Assembly: GCA_007692755.1 (NCBI GenBank)
Contig: REBL01000137.1
Location: 1 to 64,000 of the forward strand
DNA from: Nodularia sp. (in: cyanobacteria)
GTDB taxonomy: Bacteria; Cyanobacteriota; Cyanobacteriia; Cyanobacteriales; Nostocaceae
DNA: 64,000 nucleotides
Reading direction: 5' to 3'
Shown here: positions 17,958-28,286 of the stretch, piece by piece
Numbering within the stretch: the stretch's first letter is position 1
Layout: each line of letters begins with the position of its first letter
The notes under the pieces: generated by a model
What the model saw: the letters and a program-made list of their open reading frames with translations, nothing else
Told to the model about the DNA's origin: nothing
Database searches by the model: none
Program-made: the position numbers and the translations under genes

Positions 17958-18452
17958 TTAAGCAGGTTCAAAGCTCATCGCTACACCGTTCATACAGTAG
18001 CGCTTACCAGTCGGTGCAGGGCCATCGTTAAACACATGGCCTAGATGTCCACCACAGTTGCTGCAATGCACTTCGGTTCTAGTCATGAAAAATGACCGAT
18101 CTACAGTCACAGCGATCGCACCTTCAATTGGTTGAAAAAAGCTTGGCCAGCCAGTACCACTATTAAACTTGGTGTCAGATGTAAATAGTGCTTGTCCACA
18201 GCCAGCACAGACAAAAGTCCCCTGATCATATTCTTTATCGAGTGGGCTGGTGAAGGCGGGTTCAGTACCATGTTTGCGTAAAACGCGAAACTGTTCCGGC
18301 GTTAAAATTGTCCGCCACTCTTCTTCAGGTTTAGTAATTGCAAACTGGCTTTTAGAAGTCGTCATGTTCTGGGAACCCCAATTAATATTGTCAGATAAAA
18401 TGGCTGTGCCAATAATTGCAGCACTAGCCTCTAAAAAATAGCGTTTGTTCAT
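17958..18452 (-). CDS. msrB: Peptide-methionine (R)-S-oxide reductase
   Basis: A 164-residue MsrB that reduces methionine-R-sulfoxide in proteins. It has two zinc-binding pairs, CAGCGQ and CSNCGG, the core [11 protein letters not shown], and the catalytic cysteine in RYCMNGVAM, all in canonical order. The first 20 residues ([20 protein letters not shown]) look like a signal or membrane anchor, so this copy may act in the periplasm or thylakoid lumen. It is monocistronic. The ATG at 18452 retains that leader. Confidence 0.92.
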   Translation of the reverse strand: MNKRYFLEASAAIIGTAILSDNINWGSQNMTTSKSQFAITKPEEEWRTILTPEQFRVLRKHGTEPAFTSPLDKEYDQGTFVCAGCGQALFTSDTKFNSGTGWPSFFQPIEGAIAVTVDRSFFMTRTEVHCSNCGGHLGHVFNDGPAPTGKRYCMNGVAMSFEPA

Positions 18453-18495
18453 GATCTCTATTTTAACTTAAGCAATCTTGGCCACAGTGAAACCT

Positions 18496-18525
18496 TGTAG
18501 AGACTTTCCATGGAACGTCTCTACA
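18496..18525. repeat. 30-bp near-perfect palindrome
   Basis: TGTAGAGAC and GTCTCTACA enclose TTCCA/TGGAA around a CATG centre, with one mismatched pair. It lies between msrB and the caspase-WD40 gene. A related TAGAG...CTCTA palindrome is at 60262-60288. It may serve as a terminator for one gene, but no T-run follows. Confidence 0.6.
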
Positions 18526-18546
18526 TTCTTTGTCACCAGATATCTA

Positions 18547-21500
18547 TTAGCTACCAAAACACAGTTCATACTCTTCTGTAGTAATATCAGGGTTGGTTGT
18601 GAGATAATCACCCAGGCGATCGCAAGCATGATTCAGCAGCTGATCGAGGTCTAATGTTTGCAGTTCTATCTCCTCTAGATTCCACAGTTTAATTGTGGCA
18701 TCCTGACCCCCAGAAGCTAGCATTGTACCGTCAGGACTGAAATTAACGCTTTTGACACCGCCATGATGCCCAGGGAAGGTTTTCAGTAAAATCCCATTAC
18801 TAATATTCCAGAGTTTGATGCTATGATCATCACTAGCTGAAGCCAGCATTTTGCCATCAGGTGAGAAGCTAACGTGAGTCACCAAATCAGTATGTCCCTG
18901 GAAAGTGCGAAGCAGTGAACCGTCTAAACTCCAGAGTTTCACAGTTTTGTCATCACTAGCTGAAGCAATAGTTTTGCCATCAGGAGCAAAGTTAACACTC
19001 CATATACTGGCGCTATGCCCTGGGAGAGTTTTCAACAGCCGACCGTCTCGGTTCCAGAGTTTGATAGTTTTATCTGCACTGGCGGAGGCGATAGTTTTGC
19101 CATCGGGGCTGAATTTGATGTTAGTTACCCAACCGTTATGACCTGAAAGAGTTTTCAGCAAACGACCATCACGACTCCAGAGTTTGATAGTTTTGTCTGC
19201 ACTAGCAGAAGCCAGAATTTGGTCATCAGGGCTGAAACTCATACTCGTTACCCAATGTTTATGTCCCTTCAGGGTATGCAGCAAAGTCCCATCTCGTTTG
19301 CGAATCTGGATAGCCTGGTCTGGACTTGCCAACGCAACTAACTTTTCATCCCTCGTAAAACTAATGCCCATCACATCTTCGACAGGGGAAGGCAGGGTTT
19401 TGAGTAACTGACCATTCAAATTCCAGAGTTTCATGGTGTTATCTGAACTCAAGGAGGCAATATTACTTCCATCAGGGATAAAGCTGACATCATTGACACT
19501 ACCTTTATGCCCGTAAAAAGTTTTGGGCAAAGTTCTATCTAGTTTCCATAATCGGATAGTATTGTCATCACTAGCCGAAGCGAGTCTATCGCTATCTGGG
19601 CTAAAACTTAGACTATTCACCTCATGGCTATGTCCTTGCAAAGTCCCTAACAAGTTACCTGCACGAGTCCAAAGTTTGATAGTTTTATCCGCGCTGACAG
19701 AGGCAATTATTTTACCATCAGCAGAAAACTTTACTTGCCAAACATCAGCACTATGACCTTCTAAAGTTCTGAGTAAATTACCGTCACGACTCCAGAGTTT
19801 AATCCTATGGTCGGCACTGGCTGAAGCAATTGTCTGTCCATCAGGGCTAAAACTGACATCAAGAACTTCTCTAATACTTGCTGGTAAGGTGGATAACAAA
19901 CGACCGTCTAAACTCCAAAGTTTAACTGTGCCATCATCACTAGCCGAGGCAATGGTATCACCTTCTGGTGAGAAACTGACGCTATTGATACTGCGGCTAT
20001 GCCCGATAAAATTTGCGAGTAACTTGCCGCCACGACTCCAGATGATAATGCTGTTGTCATTGCTACCAGTGGCTAAGATTTCACCATCCGGCGAGAAATT
20101 AACGCTATTCACCCCATGAATATGTCCTGTGAGAGTTGTGAGTAACTTACCGTCACGACTCCAAAGTTTAATGGTATTGTCACTACTAGCAGAAGCTAAT
20201 ATTTGACCATCCGGTGAAAAACTGACACTATTTACACTATCTTTATGGTCTGTGAGAGTTGCCAGTAAGCTGCCATCACTCTTCCAAAGTAGGATACTGT
20301 TATCAGCATAACCAGAAGCCAATATTTGACCATCCGGTGAAAAACTGACGCTGGTTACCCAAGAATTATGAGTCAAACGGTTACGTTCTTGAGTTCCATA
20401 AACTGCTTGTTGGAGGATAGTTGCAGTTTGAGATTGGATATTTCTAGGGATTCCCGGTATAATTTTTTGTACTTCTCTCCCTGCCTTGAGGCTAGTGACT
20501 AATGCTTCTAACTGCTGATGGGAGAGGAGAAAGTTTTCTGACAAAGAATTTAAAGCCTGTATTTCTCGTAACTGGGCTTTTTGAGTTTGTTGGTAAGCTA
20601 AAACAGCTAAACCAAAAGCAGTCAGTCCCAGAATACTCATAATTCCTACAGTTCTTTGCGCTTTTCTGAGACTATGTTTTTCTTTTTGTTGTTGGCGTTG
20701 TCTTTCGATTAAACAAGCTTGAATAAAACCTTGGACATCAGCAGATACTTCGTCAGTGTAATTAATATAAATTTCTTCAGCTTCTGCGAGGCGAACACCT
20801 TGCAAGAGAAAATCTGGTTGTTCAGCGCTATTTTTCCACAAAGCGGCTGATTGGGCAATTTGACGATGCGATCGCATCCTCGCACGATTTTCCTCTAACC
20901 ACCAGCGCAACGTTGACCAGTAGCGAATCAGCACTTCGTGGGCTACTTCTACAGTTACAGGCGAAGATGGAGGTGATACAAGAGAAGTTTTTCTTTGTTC
21001 TCCTAGTCCTCTAATCCCCCCAAACGCTTCTGCCTCTTCTTCTAAATTCACAACTACCAGCTTGGCAGCAATTAACACTTGTAATGTTCTTTCTACCAAT
21101 GGAACCGGATATTTTTTGACGATTAACTCAGATTTGAGTACCCTACGCCGAGTATCTTCCGTACCCTCTCCCAACTGTGTCAGCGACAGAAAAATCCACT
21201 GGGCGCACTCTTGAGCTTCTGGATCTAAACTATGATAAACTTTTTGGGCTTTGCTTTCCAACGCTCCTTTAATCCCACCCAAATGCTGTTGGTATGCTTG
21301 TAAAGTGATGGCAGCATTTTCGCGGTATTCCCACAACTGTTCTAAAACGAATTCCAATAATGGTAAATCCCCAGGAGATTGGTGTAACTCCTGCACCAGC
21401 ACTTCTACCAATTCCGCCTCTACAGTTAAACCAACTTTTTCTGCCGGGTTAATAATCATCCGGCGATACTCTTCTTCAGTCAAACAGGGAGGTAACAGCA

Positions 21501-23694
21501 CACTCGACTGCTGCAACAACTTCACCAATTTTGGGACTTCTAAACAAGGGGCGATAAAATCTGCCCGCAAGGTAATGATTAATTTAAACTTTTCTGGTAC
21601 ATATTCCAGCGCCCCTAAAACAACCTCTAAAAAATGCTGCCTATCTGCACAGGATGCAGCGGTAAATAATTCTTCAAACTGGTCTACTACCAAAACTACC
21701 ATTGGTTCTGGGCGGTGACGTACCCAGTGAGCAAATTCTTCTATCCCCTGGCGCAACATTCCCTCTAATTGCATTTGCTGGTAAGCTTTTTCTTTTTCCG
21801 TCCCGCTATCTACTAAGCGACGTGATAAAGCTTGCAGAGGATTTACACCAGGGCGAAAGCTTCTTATCCACCAGTCTTCGCTCCCTGGTAAGAGTTCTCC
21901 CCGTCGCAGTTGGGCGATTAATCCCGCCTGTACCACAGAAGATTTACCACTACCAGAAGCCCCCACAACGGCAATAAATGACTTTTGCTTTAAGTCACTA
22001 ATCAGTTGCTGAACCACAACTTCTCTGCCGTAAAAATACTGGGCATCTTCTTCCCCAAAAGCCCGCAACCCCCGGTAAGGACAAAGCCCTAAATCAATAG
22101 CTGCCGTTGACTCAACGCCTCTATGACCAGAATTAGAGGGGATAACTTCTATTACGCCTTGTGTACCAGATAACCAGATATGCAACGGCAATTCATGATT
22201 GCAGGATAGTTGCAATTGGGTAATCCAAGCAGCTGCTGATAAGCTAAGTTGGGGCGGGGCTGCTTGTAAGGTAGAGAGTAGGGCTTGGGCAAATTGTTCG
22301 GGATGATTCTTCGGTGAAGCCGCAGCAATTATACATTGCCCTTGCTCAAATCCTAGTTGTAAATCTTCTACCCAATCTTGTAGAGGTGCAGAGTCATTTG
22401 CCACCGGGCAGTCTAAAATAATGATTTGTTGGGCATAAGTTGAACGCCTGAGTTGTTGCCTTAACCAAGAACGACTCAGCCGAATATTTTCTGCTAAAAC
22501 TAAGGCAGGTTCACCAGCTTCAGTTTCCTCAAGTCTTCCACGTAAATATAACAGGACTGTGGCAAAAATTCTGGGGTGGTCTTGCGGTGCTGATTCTGTA
22601 GTTTGTAAACAAGTTTGAATAGTAGAATGTAAATCCTTCGTGGTAACTTCTAGAGAGCGAGGCCAATACTCTAACTCAAAACCACCCACACCTCGTAATA
22701 GTTTACTCACCGCCAGGGTAGTCTGATTAGTCGCCAGTCCTTCTAATATTAATGCTTGTCGGGTCGAAGAAGATTCTACAAGGGCTGGTTTTAATCCCAA
22801 AATCACTTCGCCCACTCCTTCAACAATCCGCTTAGGTGTTTGCTGCGGATATTCTGAATATAGATTGGTGTCGCCTCTACTTTTGTTTTGCTGATTAATC
22901 AGTCGTAATTGCTGATTAGTTTGCTCAATGTATTGGCGCGTTTGATGATAAACATATCTGTAAAGTCCATCAGCATCAATCAAACCCTGGGAATCAGCCG
23001 CTTCACCACGCAACCCACGCATTAAGTAATAAGTAAATACGCCATGTCCCAATTCGGGAAATTCCCAAGATTGTTGATGAGTATCACAGGAAAGCAAAGC
23101 ATAAAATCCTTTACTTTGTTTTGCCCGTTGGCGTAACAATTCCACCATCTGCAATGTCGGATTAGGCAAAGATGGTGTAGTTATCTCACTTCTAGCACCT
23201 CGGAATGTCAAGCTACCACTGTGACAAGCATCCAGCCACACTAACTGAGTCTGCGCCTGACTATTTCCCAACAACTGCAAAATTTCCTGTAAACCTAAAC
23301 CAGTGTTGGGTAAGTCATCTGTTTGAGTATCTGCTAGACACAAAAATGCTTGTTGGGAATTTGACTCTAGCATCCCATGTCCAGAGAAATAAAGTAAAAT
23401 CGTGTCTTGTGGTTGGGCCGCCGCCGTAATTTCGTGTAAGCTAGCACGCACTGTCGAGAGAGTAGGCAGTGGAGAAGTTAAATCGTGGTGAACTCTTTCT
23501 TCGGTTTGGGGAAATCCTTGGGTTGCATCGGCTAAAGCTGCGGCTAAACCCTGACAATCAACAGCCGAATAGCGTAGTGAGGGCAGTCTATCATCTTGGT
23601 ATTGGTTAACACCCACCAACAATAGCCAAAATTGTGCCTCTCCTAATTCTAGGACATGGGTTAAATGACTGGTAGCTATACCGAGTGGAGACAT
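18547..23694 (-). CDS. Orthocaspase-STAND-WD40 protein
   Basis: A 1715-residue protein. Residues 20-270 are a caspase-like C14 peptidase with the dyad intact: His106 in YFSGHG and Cys157 in LDACHSG. An inter-domain region with a second alpha/beta segment follows. The STAND NTPase starts near 550 with FYGRE, Walker [10 protein letters not shown] (about 578-586) and Walker [12 protein letters not shown] membrane-like helix lies around 1015-1031. The C-terminus has 14 WD40 repeats of about 41 residues, enough for two seven-bladed propellers. Such proteins are viewed as sensor-triggered proteases in stress, cell death or immunity; substrates here are unknown. A small exported protein gene lies 25 bases upstream on the same strand. 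Confidence 0.9.
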   Translation of the reverse strand: MSPLGIATSHLTHVLELGEAQFWLLLVGVNQYQDDRLPSLRYSAVDCQGLAAALADATQGFPQTEERVHHDLTSPLPTLSTVRASLHEITAAAQPQDTILLYFSGHGMLESNSQQAFLCLADTQTDDLPNTGLGLQEILQLLGNSQAQTQLVWLDACHSGSLTFRGARSEITTPSLPNPTLQMVELLRQRAKQSKGFYALLSCDTHQQSWEFPELGHGVFTYYLMRGLRGEAADSQGLIDADGLYRYVYHQTRQYIEQTNQQLRLINQQNKSRGDTNLYSEYPQQTPKRIVEGVGEVILGLKPALVESSSTRQALILEGLATNQTTLAVSKLLRGVGGFELEYWPRSLEVTTKDLHSTIQTCLQTTESAPQDHPRIFATVLLYLRGRLEETEAGEPALVLAENIRLSRSWLRQQLRRSTYAQQIIILDCPVANDSAPLQDWVEDLQLGFEQGQCIIAAASPKNHPEQFAQALLSTLQAAPPQLSLSAAAWITQLQLSCNHELPLHIWLSGTQGVIEVIPSNSGHRGVESTAAIDLGLCPYRGLRAFGEEDAQYFYGREVVVQQLISDLKQKSFIAVVGASGSGKSSVVQAGLIAQLRRGELLPGSEDWWIRSFRPGVNPLQALSRRLVDSGTEKEKAYQQMQLEGMLRQGIEEFAHWVRHRPEPMVVLVVDQFEELFTAASCADRQHFLEVVLGALEYVPEKFKLIITLRADFIAPCLEVPKLVKLLQQSSVLLPPCLTEEEYRRMIINPAEKVGLTVEAELVEVLVQELHQSPGDLPLLEFVLEQLWEYRENAAITLQAYQQHLGGIKGALESKAQKVYHSLDPEAQECAQWIFLSLTQLGEGTEDTRRRVLKSELIVKKYPVPLVERTLQVLIAAKLVVVNLEEEAEAFGGIRGLGEQRKTSLVSPPSSPVTVEVAHEVLIRYWSTLRWWLEENRARMRSHRQIAQSAALWKNSAEQPDFLLQGVRLAEAEEIYINYTDEVSADVQGFIQACLIERQRQQQKEKHSLRKAQRTVGIMSILGLTAFGLAVLAYQQTQKAQLREIQALNSLSENFLLSHQQLEALVTSLKAGREVQKIIPGIPRNIQSQTATILQQAVYGTQERNRLTHNSWVTSVSFSPDGQILASGYADNSILLWKSDGSLLATLTDHKDSVNSVSFSPDGQILASASSDNTIKLWSRDGKLLTTLTGHIHGVNSVNFSPDGEILATGSNDNSIIIWSRGGKLLANFIGHSRSINSVSFSPEGDTIASASDDGTVKLWSLDGRLLSTLPASIREVLDVSFSPDGQTIASASADHRIKLWSRDGNLLRTLEGHSADVWQVKFSADGKIIASVSADKTIKLWTRAGNLLGTLQGHSHEVNSLSFSPDSDRLASASDDNTIRLWKLDRTLPKTFYGHKGSVNDVSFIPDGSNIASLSSDNTMKLWNLNGQLLKTLPSPVEDVMGISFTRDEKLVALASPDQAIQIRKRDGTLLHTLKGHKHWVTSMSFSPDDQILASASADKTIKLWSRDGRLLKTLSGHNGWVTNIKFSPDGKTIASASADKTIKLWNRDGRLLKTLPGHSASIWSVNFAPDGKTIASASDDKTVKLWSLDGSLLRTFQGHTDLVTHVSFSPDGKMLASASDDHSIKLWNISNGILLKTFPGHHGGVKSVNFSPDGTMLASGGQDATIKLWNLEEIELQTLDLDQLLNHACDRLGDYLTTNPDITTEEYELCFGS

Positions 23695-23719
23695 TTTTAA
23701 TTAGGGCTTGCTGAATAAA

Positions 23720-24184
23720 TTAAGATTTTCGGCACTGTAACCCAAAGGGGATGCCATTCCAACTAGTATAACCACTAGCAATATTACGATTCGTGGTGTG
23801 CATAATCAGCAACCAGTTGTCTGTATTTTTATACCGCAAGGGCAATATATGGTCTCGCCGTGAAGATTGGGGGTCTCCAGCCACAAACGCTCTCTGTTCA
23901 ATCGCTACCCACGGACGGCCATTATCACTGACACGTCCGGCAATTCTTGTGCCGGCAGTTGTCCTACACAAACCATCCTTGCATATTCTGGTATCCGTTA
24001 AATTAAGTTCTAACACAGCTTGACGACCATCTAAATTGCAATTCCATTTTCCCGCCCAGTCAGGGAGAATTACATCCGTGGGGTTGCGTCGAACATAGGT
24101 GGTAGCATTAACACCTTGTACTAAGATTACCGAACTAGCCGTTATTGCTAAAAGTACACTTGTCAGTATTCTATTCATTTTCAT
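23720..24184 (-). CDS. Small exported protein of unknown function
   Basis: A 154-residue protein when started at MKMNRILTSV (24184). A clear signal peptide follows, ending around VNA. The mature part contains four cysteines (CNLDG, CKDGLC, QCRKS), W-rich motifs (LPDWAGKWNC) and no domain I recognise; calycin-like or disulfide-bonded beta folds are possible. A 166-residue form starting at 24220 cannot be excluded, and neither start has a good ribosome site. It precedes the caspase-WD40 gene by 25 bases on the same strand, so co-expression is likely. Confidence 0.65.
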   Translation of the reverse strand: MKMNRILTSVLLAITASSVILVQGVNATTYVRRNPTDVILPDWAGKWNCNLDGRQAVLELNLTDTRICKDGLCRTTAGTRIAGRVSDNGRPWVAIEQRAFVAGDPQSSRRDHILPLRYKNTDNWLLIMHTTNRNIASGYTSWNGIPFGLQCRKS

Positions 24185-24279
24185 ACTTATGGCGTAATCA
24201 TGAAAGTTTTTTGGGGTCATTTTCTGTATAGGTGTGTTGATGTTAATTTATGCAGTTTTACGCCTAAAAAAAACTAGAA

Positions 24280-24431
24280 TATAGGACTCATATTTGATTT
24301 ATGAAACACACGTAGGGTGTGTTATCGAGGAGAGTACGGCACCAAGGCCTGGAAGACAGTGCGTTAGGCTAAAGCCATAACACACCCTACATATACTTAG
24401 ATTTTTTCAATAATCAAATCGGATTCCTATA
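24280..24431. mobile_element. MITE-like element, copy 1
   Basis: A 152-base unit with terminal inverted repeats: TATAGGACTC...ATTTGATTTAT at the left, and the complement of TATAGGAATCCGATTTGATT at the right. An internal inverted pair, GTAGGGTGTGTTAT and ATAACACACCCTAC, sits inside. No coding frame is present. A second copy at 59077-59229 matches over its whole length with a handful of differences. The ends begin and finish with TA, which would fit TA-target transposons (inference). Confidence 0.85.
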
Positions 24432-24646
24432 TTTATAATTTGATACATTGATTATGTAACAATCACCAGATAATATTACTTGTATAAACAAACAAATCAA
24501 AAAAAACGCCAAATTGGCGACATTTATAAACTTATCTTTGTTAAAGTATTGATTGTAAAAGACTTGTGGGCTTAATAGTCCAAGCTTTACTACACTTCAA
24601 GAGCATTAACTGCGGTACTAATTCTAATAGTTCTGTTATTTATGCT

Positions 24647-24772
24647 CTATGAATTGAAGATTGCTGCTAGATTTTCTGTAGTGATCTCCACCAATCCCTT
24701 CTTCTCGCAAAAGGGACAAGTAGAATCATAAGTCCTTGTTGATTTACTCCTATCCTTACCTCGTTCAACCAT
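24647..24772 (-). CDS. Possible 41-residue CxxC protein
   Basis: The frame reads MVERGKDRSKSTRTYDSTCP, then FCEKKGLVEITTENLAAIFN and S, ending in TAG. It contains one CPFC zinc-knuckle-like pair. It has no evident ribosome site and could be a remnant of a longer gene, since the frame stays open for about 16 codons upstream of the ATG before a TGA. It is not clearly a real gene. Confidence 0.25.
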   Translation of the reverse strand: MVERGKDRSKSTRTYDSTCPFCEKKGLVEITTENLAAIFNS

Positions 24773-24885
24773 GATATGAACGGGGTATTTTTCATGGTTT
24801 TTCTCGCGGCAATTTATGAATCAGATACCCCAGACAGGATTAAAATGTCTGAGGTGTTATTGTGCATCAGGGTGTTTATTAATGT

Positions 24886-25083
24886 TCAAAATTGTTTTGG
24901 TAGTCCAGCTTGCTTTAAAATTGCGTTAGCTGTGTGGCGTGATTTTATACAGTTGTCTATAACAAAGGATTGTTGATTTATTGGACTGTACCAAAGCTCA
25001 TGATCTCCCTTACCCTGGCGTTTAAAATAACACCCTGACGCTGAAAGAATTTGTTTAAGTTGTGGAGTATAAGAAATGCCCAT
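24886..25083 (-). CDS. hicA: HicA-family toxin (mRNA interferase)
   Basis: A 65-residue protein with the double-stranded RNA-binding-like HicA fold: an N-terminal helix with LKQIL, a central KGDHELW motif carrying the catalytic His (of the G-S/D-H type), and RHTANAILKQAGL at the end. It is a ribosome-independent mRNase neutralised by the partner encoded one base upstream. Gene order here is antitoxin first. Confidence 0.85.
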   Translation of the reverse strand: MGISYTPQLKQILSASGCYFKRQGKGDHELWYSPINQQSFVIDNCIKSRHTANAILKQAGLPKQF

Positions 25084-25084
25084 T

Positions 25085-25327
25085 TTAACAAGCCATAGTA
25101 ATAGGTTCGTGTAAATGGCTTGTCAAATCTAAAAAGAGAGGTTCTGTACTCGAAAGCTGCACTTGATTTAGCTCAATCAGCTCTGGAATTATCACTTTTA
25201 GCTTTTCTGACAGTTTTTCTGCTGTATCAGCTTCTGTGACTAATCCAGGTAAATCTTCACTGGTAGCAACCCAAACTTTGGCTTCAGCATCCCAAAAAGC
25301 CTGTACTGCAATGACTTTTTTCCCCAT
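25085..25327 (-). CDS. hicB: HicB/DUF1902-type antitoxin
   Basis: An 80-residue protein: AFWDAEAKVWVATSEDLPGL is the partial RNase H-like HicB core, and the sequence continues TEADTAEKLSEKLKVIIPEL. No separate DNA-binding helix-turn-helix is visible, as in DUF1902 proteins. It is the first gene of a two-gene operon, one base ahead of hicA, and should sequester the toxin. Confidence 0.8.
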   Translation of the reverse strand: MGKKVIAVQAFWDAEAKVWVATSEDLPGLVTEADTAEKLSEKLKVIIPELIELNQVQLSSTEPLFLDLTSHLHEPITMAC

Positions 25328-25412
25328 ATCGTTTGCTTTCTATCTAGTAGGTTTGGGATTTCTATCTATTAGTGTAGGATAAAGAGTAGGATAAAGTGGG
25401 AAAACATAGATT

Positions 25413-26282
25413 TTACTTTTTTGTCAAATTTGAGTAACTTTCACACAGAGCGATCGCATGATGGCGGATATGATCTGCAATAAAACTAGCGATAAAATAA
25501 TAACTGTGGTCATAACCTGTTTGGTAACGTAACTGAAGAGGCTGATTCACCGATGCACAAGCTTGGTTAAACACCTCTGGGAGTAATTCTTCAGTTAAAA
25601 ATTTATCCCCAGTTCCTTGGTCAATCAAAATCGGACTGTGATATCCTACTTGCTGGACTAATTCACTAGCATCATAATTACGCCACGTTTCTTGATTACT
25701 GCCTAGATAACGACTGAACGCCTTTTGACCCCAAGGAGAACGCATCGGCGCAGCAATAGGTGCAAAAGCTGAAACTGATTTATATAGTTGCGGGTTTCTC
25801 ATGGCACATACTAGCGCCCCATGTCCTCCCATTGAATGACCAAAAATACCTTGTTTATCAGGTTGGATGGGGAAATTTGCGGCAATTATCCCAGGTAATT
25901 CCTCGACAATATAACTATACATTTGGTAATGCTGATGCCAAGGTTCCTCGGTAGCATCAACATAAAAGCCCGCACCTGTACCAAAATCCCAATCGTCATC
26001 TTCACCTGCAATACCTGTGTTGCGGGGGCTAGTATCTGGTGTAACTAATATCAAGCCATACTCAGATGCATAACGCTGCGCCCCAGCCTTGGCCATAAAA
26101 TTCTCTTCGGTACAAGTTAAGCCAGAAAGGAAATAGAGGACGGGTACTGGTTGTTGAGTGGCTTGTGGTGGTTGATAGACGGCGAAGCGCATTTGACTTT
26201 TACAGGTTGAAGACAGATGAGAGTAAAAGCCGAGTTTGCCGCCAAAGCTTTGATATTCTGAGATCAGATGAAGATTGATCAT
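25413..26282 (-). CDS. fghA: S-formylglutathione hydrolase
   Basis: A 289-residue esterase-D-family serine hydrolase. The nucleophile elbow is GHSMGGHGAL (serine near residue 150). The family signatures LSGLTCTEENFMAKAGAQR, TSPRN, and the late acid and histidine in DQGTGDKFL and YDHSYYFI are all present. It hydrolyses S-formylglutathione to formate and glutathione, the second step of formaldehyde oxidation. It lies in one transcriptional direction with the class III alcohol dehydrogenase at 26952, separated only by a DUF29 gene 18 bases upstream. Confidence 0.93.
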   Translation of the reverse strand: MINLHLISEYQSFGGKLGFYSHLSSTCKSQMRFAVYQPPQATQQPVPVLYFLSGLTCTEENFMAKAGAQRYASEYGLILVTPDTSPRNTGIAGEDDDWDFGTGAGFYVDATEEPWHQHYQMYSYIVEELPGIIAANFPIQPDKQGIFGHSMGGHGALVCAMRNPQLYKSVSAFAPIAAPMRSPWGQKAFSRYLGSNQETWRNYDASELVQQVGYHSPILIDQGTGDKFLTEELLPEVFNQACASVNQPLQLRYQTGYDHSYYFIASFIADHIRHHAIALCESYSNLTKK

Positions 26283-26300
26283 GATTGCTAGAGTTTTAGG

Positions 26301-26804
26301 CTATGATTCCATCAAGTGATCATTTGTAGCTTCAGAAGATGGATAAAAGCGATCGCTCAAAACTTCTGCCAAAGTATACAAACATTGCTGGGGAAAAGTC
26401 GAAAGTGGCAGGTTGGTTTCACCTGATGCTAAAGCTTTAGCATTTTCATAGGCTTCTGGGAGTGCTTCTTCGAGGTAAGGCTTCAGACGAGAATTTTCGC
26501 TGAGTAACTTCAGAATCTCTCGCCGTTGTAATCGAATGGTAGCCAACCAGCTACGACTGCGTTTTGCTGATTGAAATTCCCACTTGAGTAAATGCCCAAT
26601 TAATATACTGAGGAGATTTCGCAATTCCTGACGTTCCTGTATGCACCAGGATTCGATTTCCTCAATTAAATTGGGCAAGTCAAGCTGGTTCCATTGCTGA
26701 TTACGCAGCAAATCAGATTGTTGCCGAGTCCAAGCGTAAAAGTCAGTTTTATAGAGGTTGGCTTTCAGGTTTATTGCTGTTTCTTCGGTTTCTGGTGTCT
26801 GCAT
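26301..26804 (-). CDS. DUF29 family protein
   Basis: A 167-residue helical protein with the DUF29 pattern: LYKTDFYAWTRQQSDLLR, LDLPNLIEEIES, LLSILIGHLLKWEFQ and RSWLATI. DUF29 is abundant in cyanobacteria and has no established function. It sits between the two formaldehyde-detoxification genes and just 18 bases before fghA, so it is probably co-transcribed. TGAGTGC heptamer repeats lie immediately upstream (26813-26830). Confidence 0.85.
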   Translation of the reverse strand: MQTPETEETAINLKANLYKTDFYAWTRQQSDLLRNQQWNQLDLPNLIEEIESWCIQERQELRNLLSILIGHLLKWEFQSAKRSRSWLATIRLQRREILKLLSENSRLKPYLEEALPEAYENAKALASGETNLPLSTFPQQCLYTLAEVLSDRFYPSSEATNDHLMES

Positions 26805-26951
26805 TTCTGAGTGCTGAGTGCTGAGTCCTAATTAATTTTTACATTTCTTCGTTCACACGCAGCAATTTTTTTCATGAATATTTCCCAATTTTAATCTGAT
26901 TTGAGCAGCAATATCTACGACGGGCTACGCCTACGCTGATTGTCTAGACGA

Positions 26952-28061
26952 TTAAAATGTGACTACGCTGCGGATTGATTCACCTTTGTGCATTAAATCA
27001 AAAGCTGTATTAATCTCCTCAATGGGCATGACATGAGTAATTAAATCATCAATATTTATTTTCCCATCCATATACCAATCAACAATTTTCGGCACATCTG
27101 TACGCCCCCTAGCACCACCAAATGCTGAACCTTTCCAAACGCGTCCAGTTACCAATTGAAAAGGACGAGTTCGGATTTCCTGTCCCGCACCAGCCACACC
27201 AATAACGACACTCACGCCCCAACCTTTATGACAGCATTCTAAGGCTTGACGCATGACATTCACGTTGCCAATACATTCAAAAGTATAATCAGCACCGCCT
27301 TTGGTTAAGTCCACTAAATAAGGCACTAAATCACCTTCAACTTCTTGGGGATTGACAAAGTGCGTCATGCCAAACTTTTCTGCTAAAGCGCGTTTACTGG
27401 GATTAATATCTACCCCAATAATCATATTTGCGCCTACCATCCGCGCCCCTTGGATGACATTTAAGCCAATACCACCTAAGCCGAAAACTATAACGTTTGC
27501 CCCTGGTTCGACTTTGGCTGTATTAATCACAGCACCTACACCAGTTGTGACACCGCAGCCAATATAACAAACTTTATCAAAGGGGGCATCTGGGCGGATT
27601 TTGGCGACGGCAATTTCTGGTAATACTGTGTAATTAGCAAAGGTAGATGTCCCCATGTAATGATGTAACATTTCTCCACCAATACTAAAGCGACTCGTAC
27701 CATCGGGCATCACACCCCGTCCTTGGGTAACTCGAATTGCTTGACAAAGATTGGTTTTCATGCTTAGACAATATTCACACTGTCGGCATTCTGGAGTATA
27801 TAGAGGAATAACATGATCTCCTGGTTTCAGACTTGTGACACCAGCACCAACCTCTACCACCACACCAGCGCCTTCGTGTCCTAAAATTGCCGGAAATAAA
27901 CCTTCGGGGTCATTACCCGAAAGGGTGTAAGCATCGGTATGGCAAACTCCAGAGGCTTTAATCTCAATTAAAACTTCCCCGGCGCGTGGTGGTGATAATT
28001 CCACGGTTTCAATAGTTAACGGCTTACCCGCGCCGTAAGCGATCGCTGCTTTAACTTCCAA
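26952..28061 (-). CDS. frmA: S-(hydroxymethyl)glutathione dehydrogenase / class III alcohol dehydrogenase
   Basis: A 369-residue zinc-dependent dehydrogenase oxidising S-hydroxymethylglutathione with NAD+. It has catalytic-zinc ligands in [10 protein letters not shown] and GHEGAGVV, four structural-zinc cysteines (CRQCEYC plus NLCQ), and a Rossmann motif [12 protein letters not shown]. The length is that of the class III family. The start codon is TTG at 28061, supported by the strong AGGAAGG ribosome site 6 bases upstream; no ATG gives the full conserved N-terminus. With fghA downstream it completes the oxidation of formaldehyde to formate. Confidence 0.93.
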   Translation of the reverse strand: MEVKAAIAYGAGKPLTIETVELSPPRAGEVLIEIKASGVCHTDAYTLSGNDPEGLFPAILGHEGAGVVVEVGAGVTSLKPGDHVIPLYTPECRQCEYCLSMKTNLCQAIRVTQGRGVMPDGTSRFSIGGEMLHHYMGTSTFANYTVLPEIAVAKIRPDAPFDKVCYIGCGVTTGVGAVINTAKVEPGANVIVFGLGGIGLNVIQGARMVGANMIIGVDINPSKRALAEKFGMTHFVNPQEVEGDLVPYLVDLTKGGADYTFECIGNVNVMRQALECCHKGWGVSVVIGVAGAGQEIRTRPFQLVTGRVWKGSAFGGARGRTDVPKIVDWYMDGKINIDDLITHVMPIEEINTAFDLMHKGESIRSVVTF

Positions 28062-28067
28062 AATTAG

Positions 28068-28074
28068 CCTTCCT
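28068..28074 (-). promoter_or_regulatory. Ribosome binding site deciding a TTG start
   Basis: AGGAAGG on the minus strand is 6 bases before TTG at 28061. It fixes the start of the class III alcohol dehydrogenase. Confidence 0.7.
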
Positions 28075-28286
28075 GTATAAGATTTGTATCAATGGGCTGT
28101 TTTGAGTTTATACCGAGGAATGGTTAGAGAAACTTTTTGTTACTTTTTTATAAATTAACTATAAAATTGCTAAATTGCTTTTTTCAATGAGACTGGTACA
28201 TTAGTTACAGGCGGCAAACCTGGATAATGATATCGATCCGCCATAATTTTGTTAACTTTGATCTTATCTTTATTGTTACAAAGCTT

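Noticed and set aside
21251-21718. 155-codon plus-strand frame
   Set aside because: It is antisense to the STAND NTPase part of the caspase-WD40 gene.
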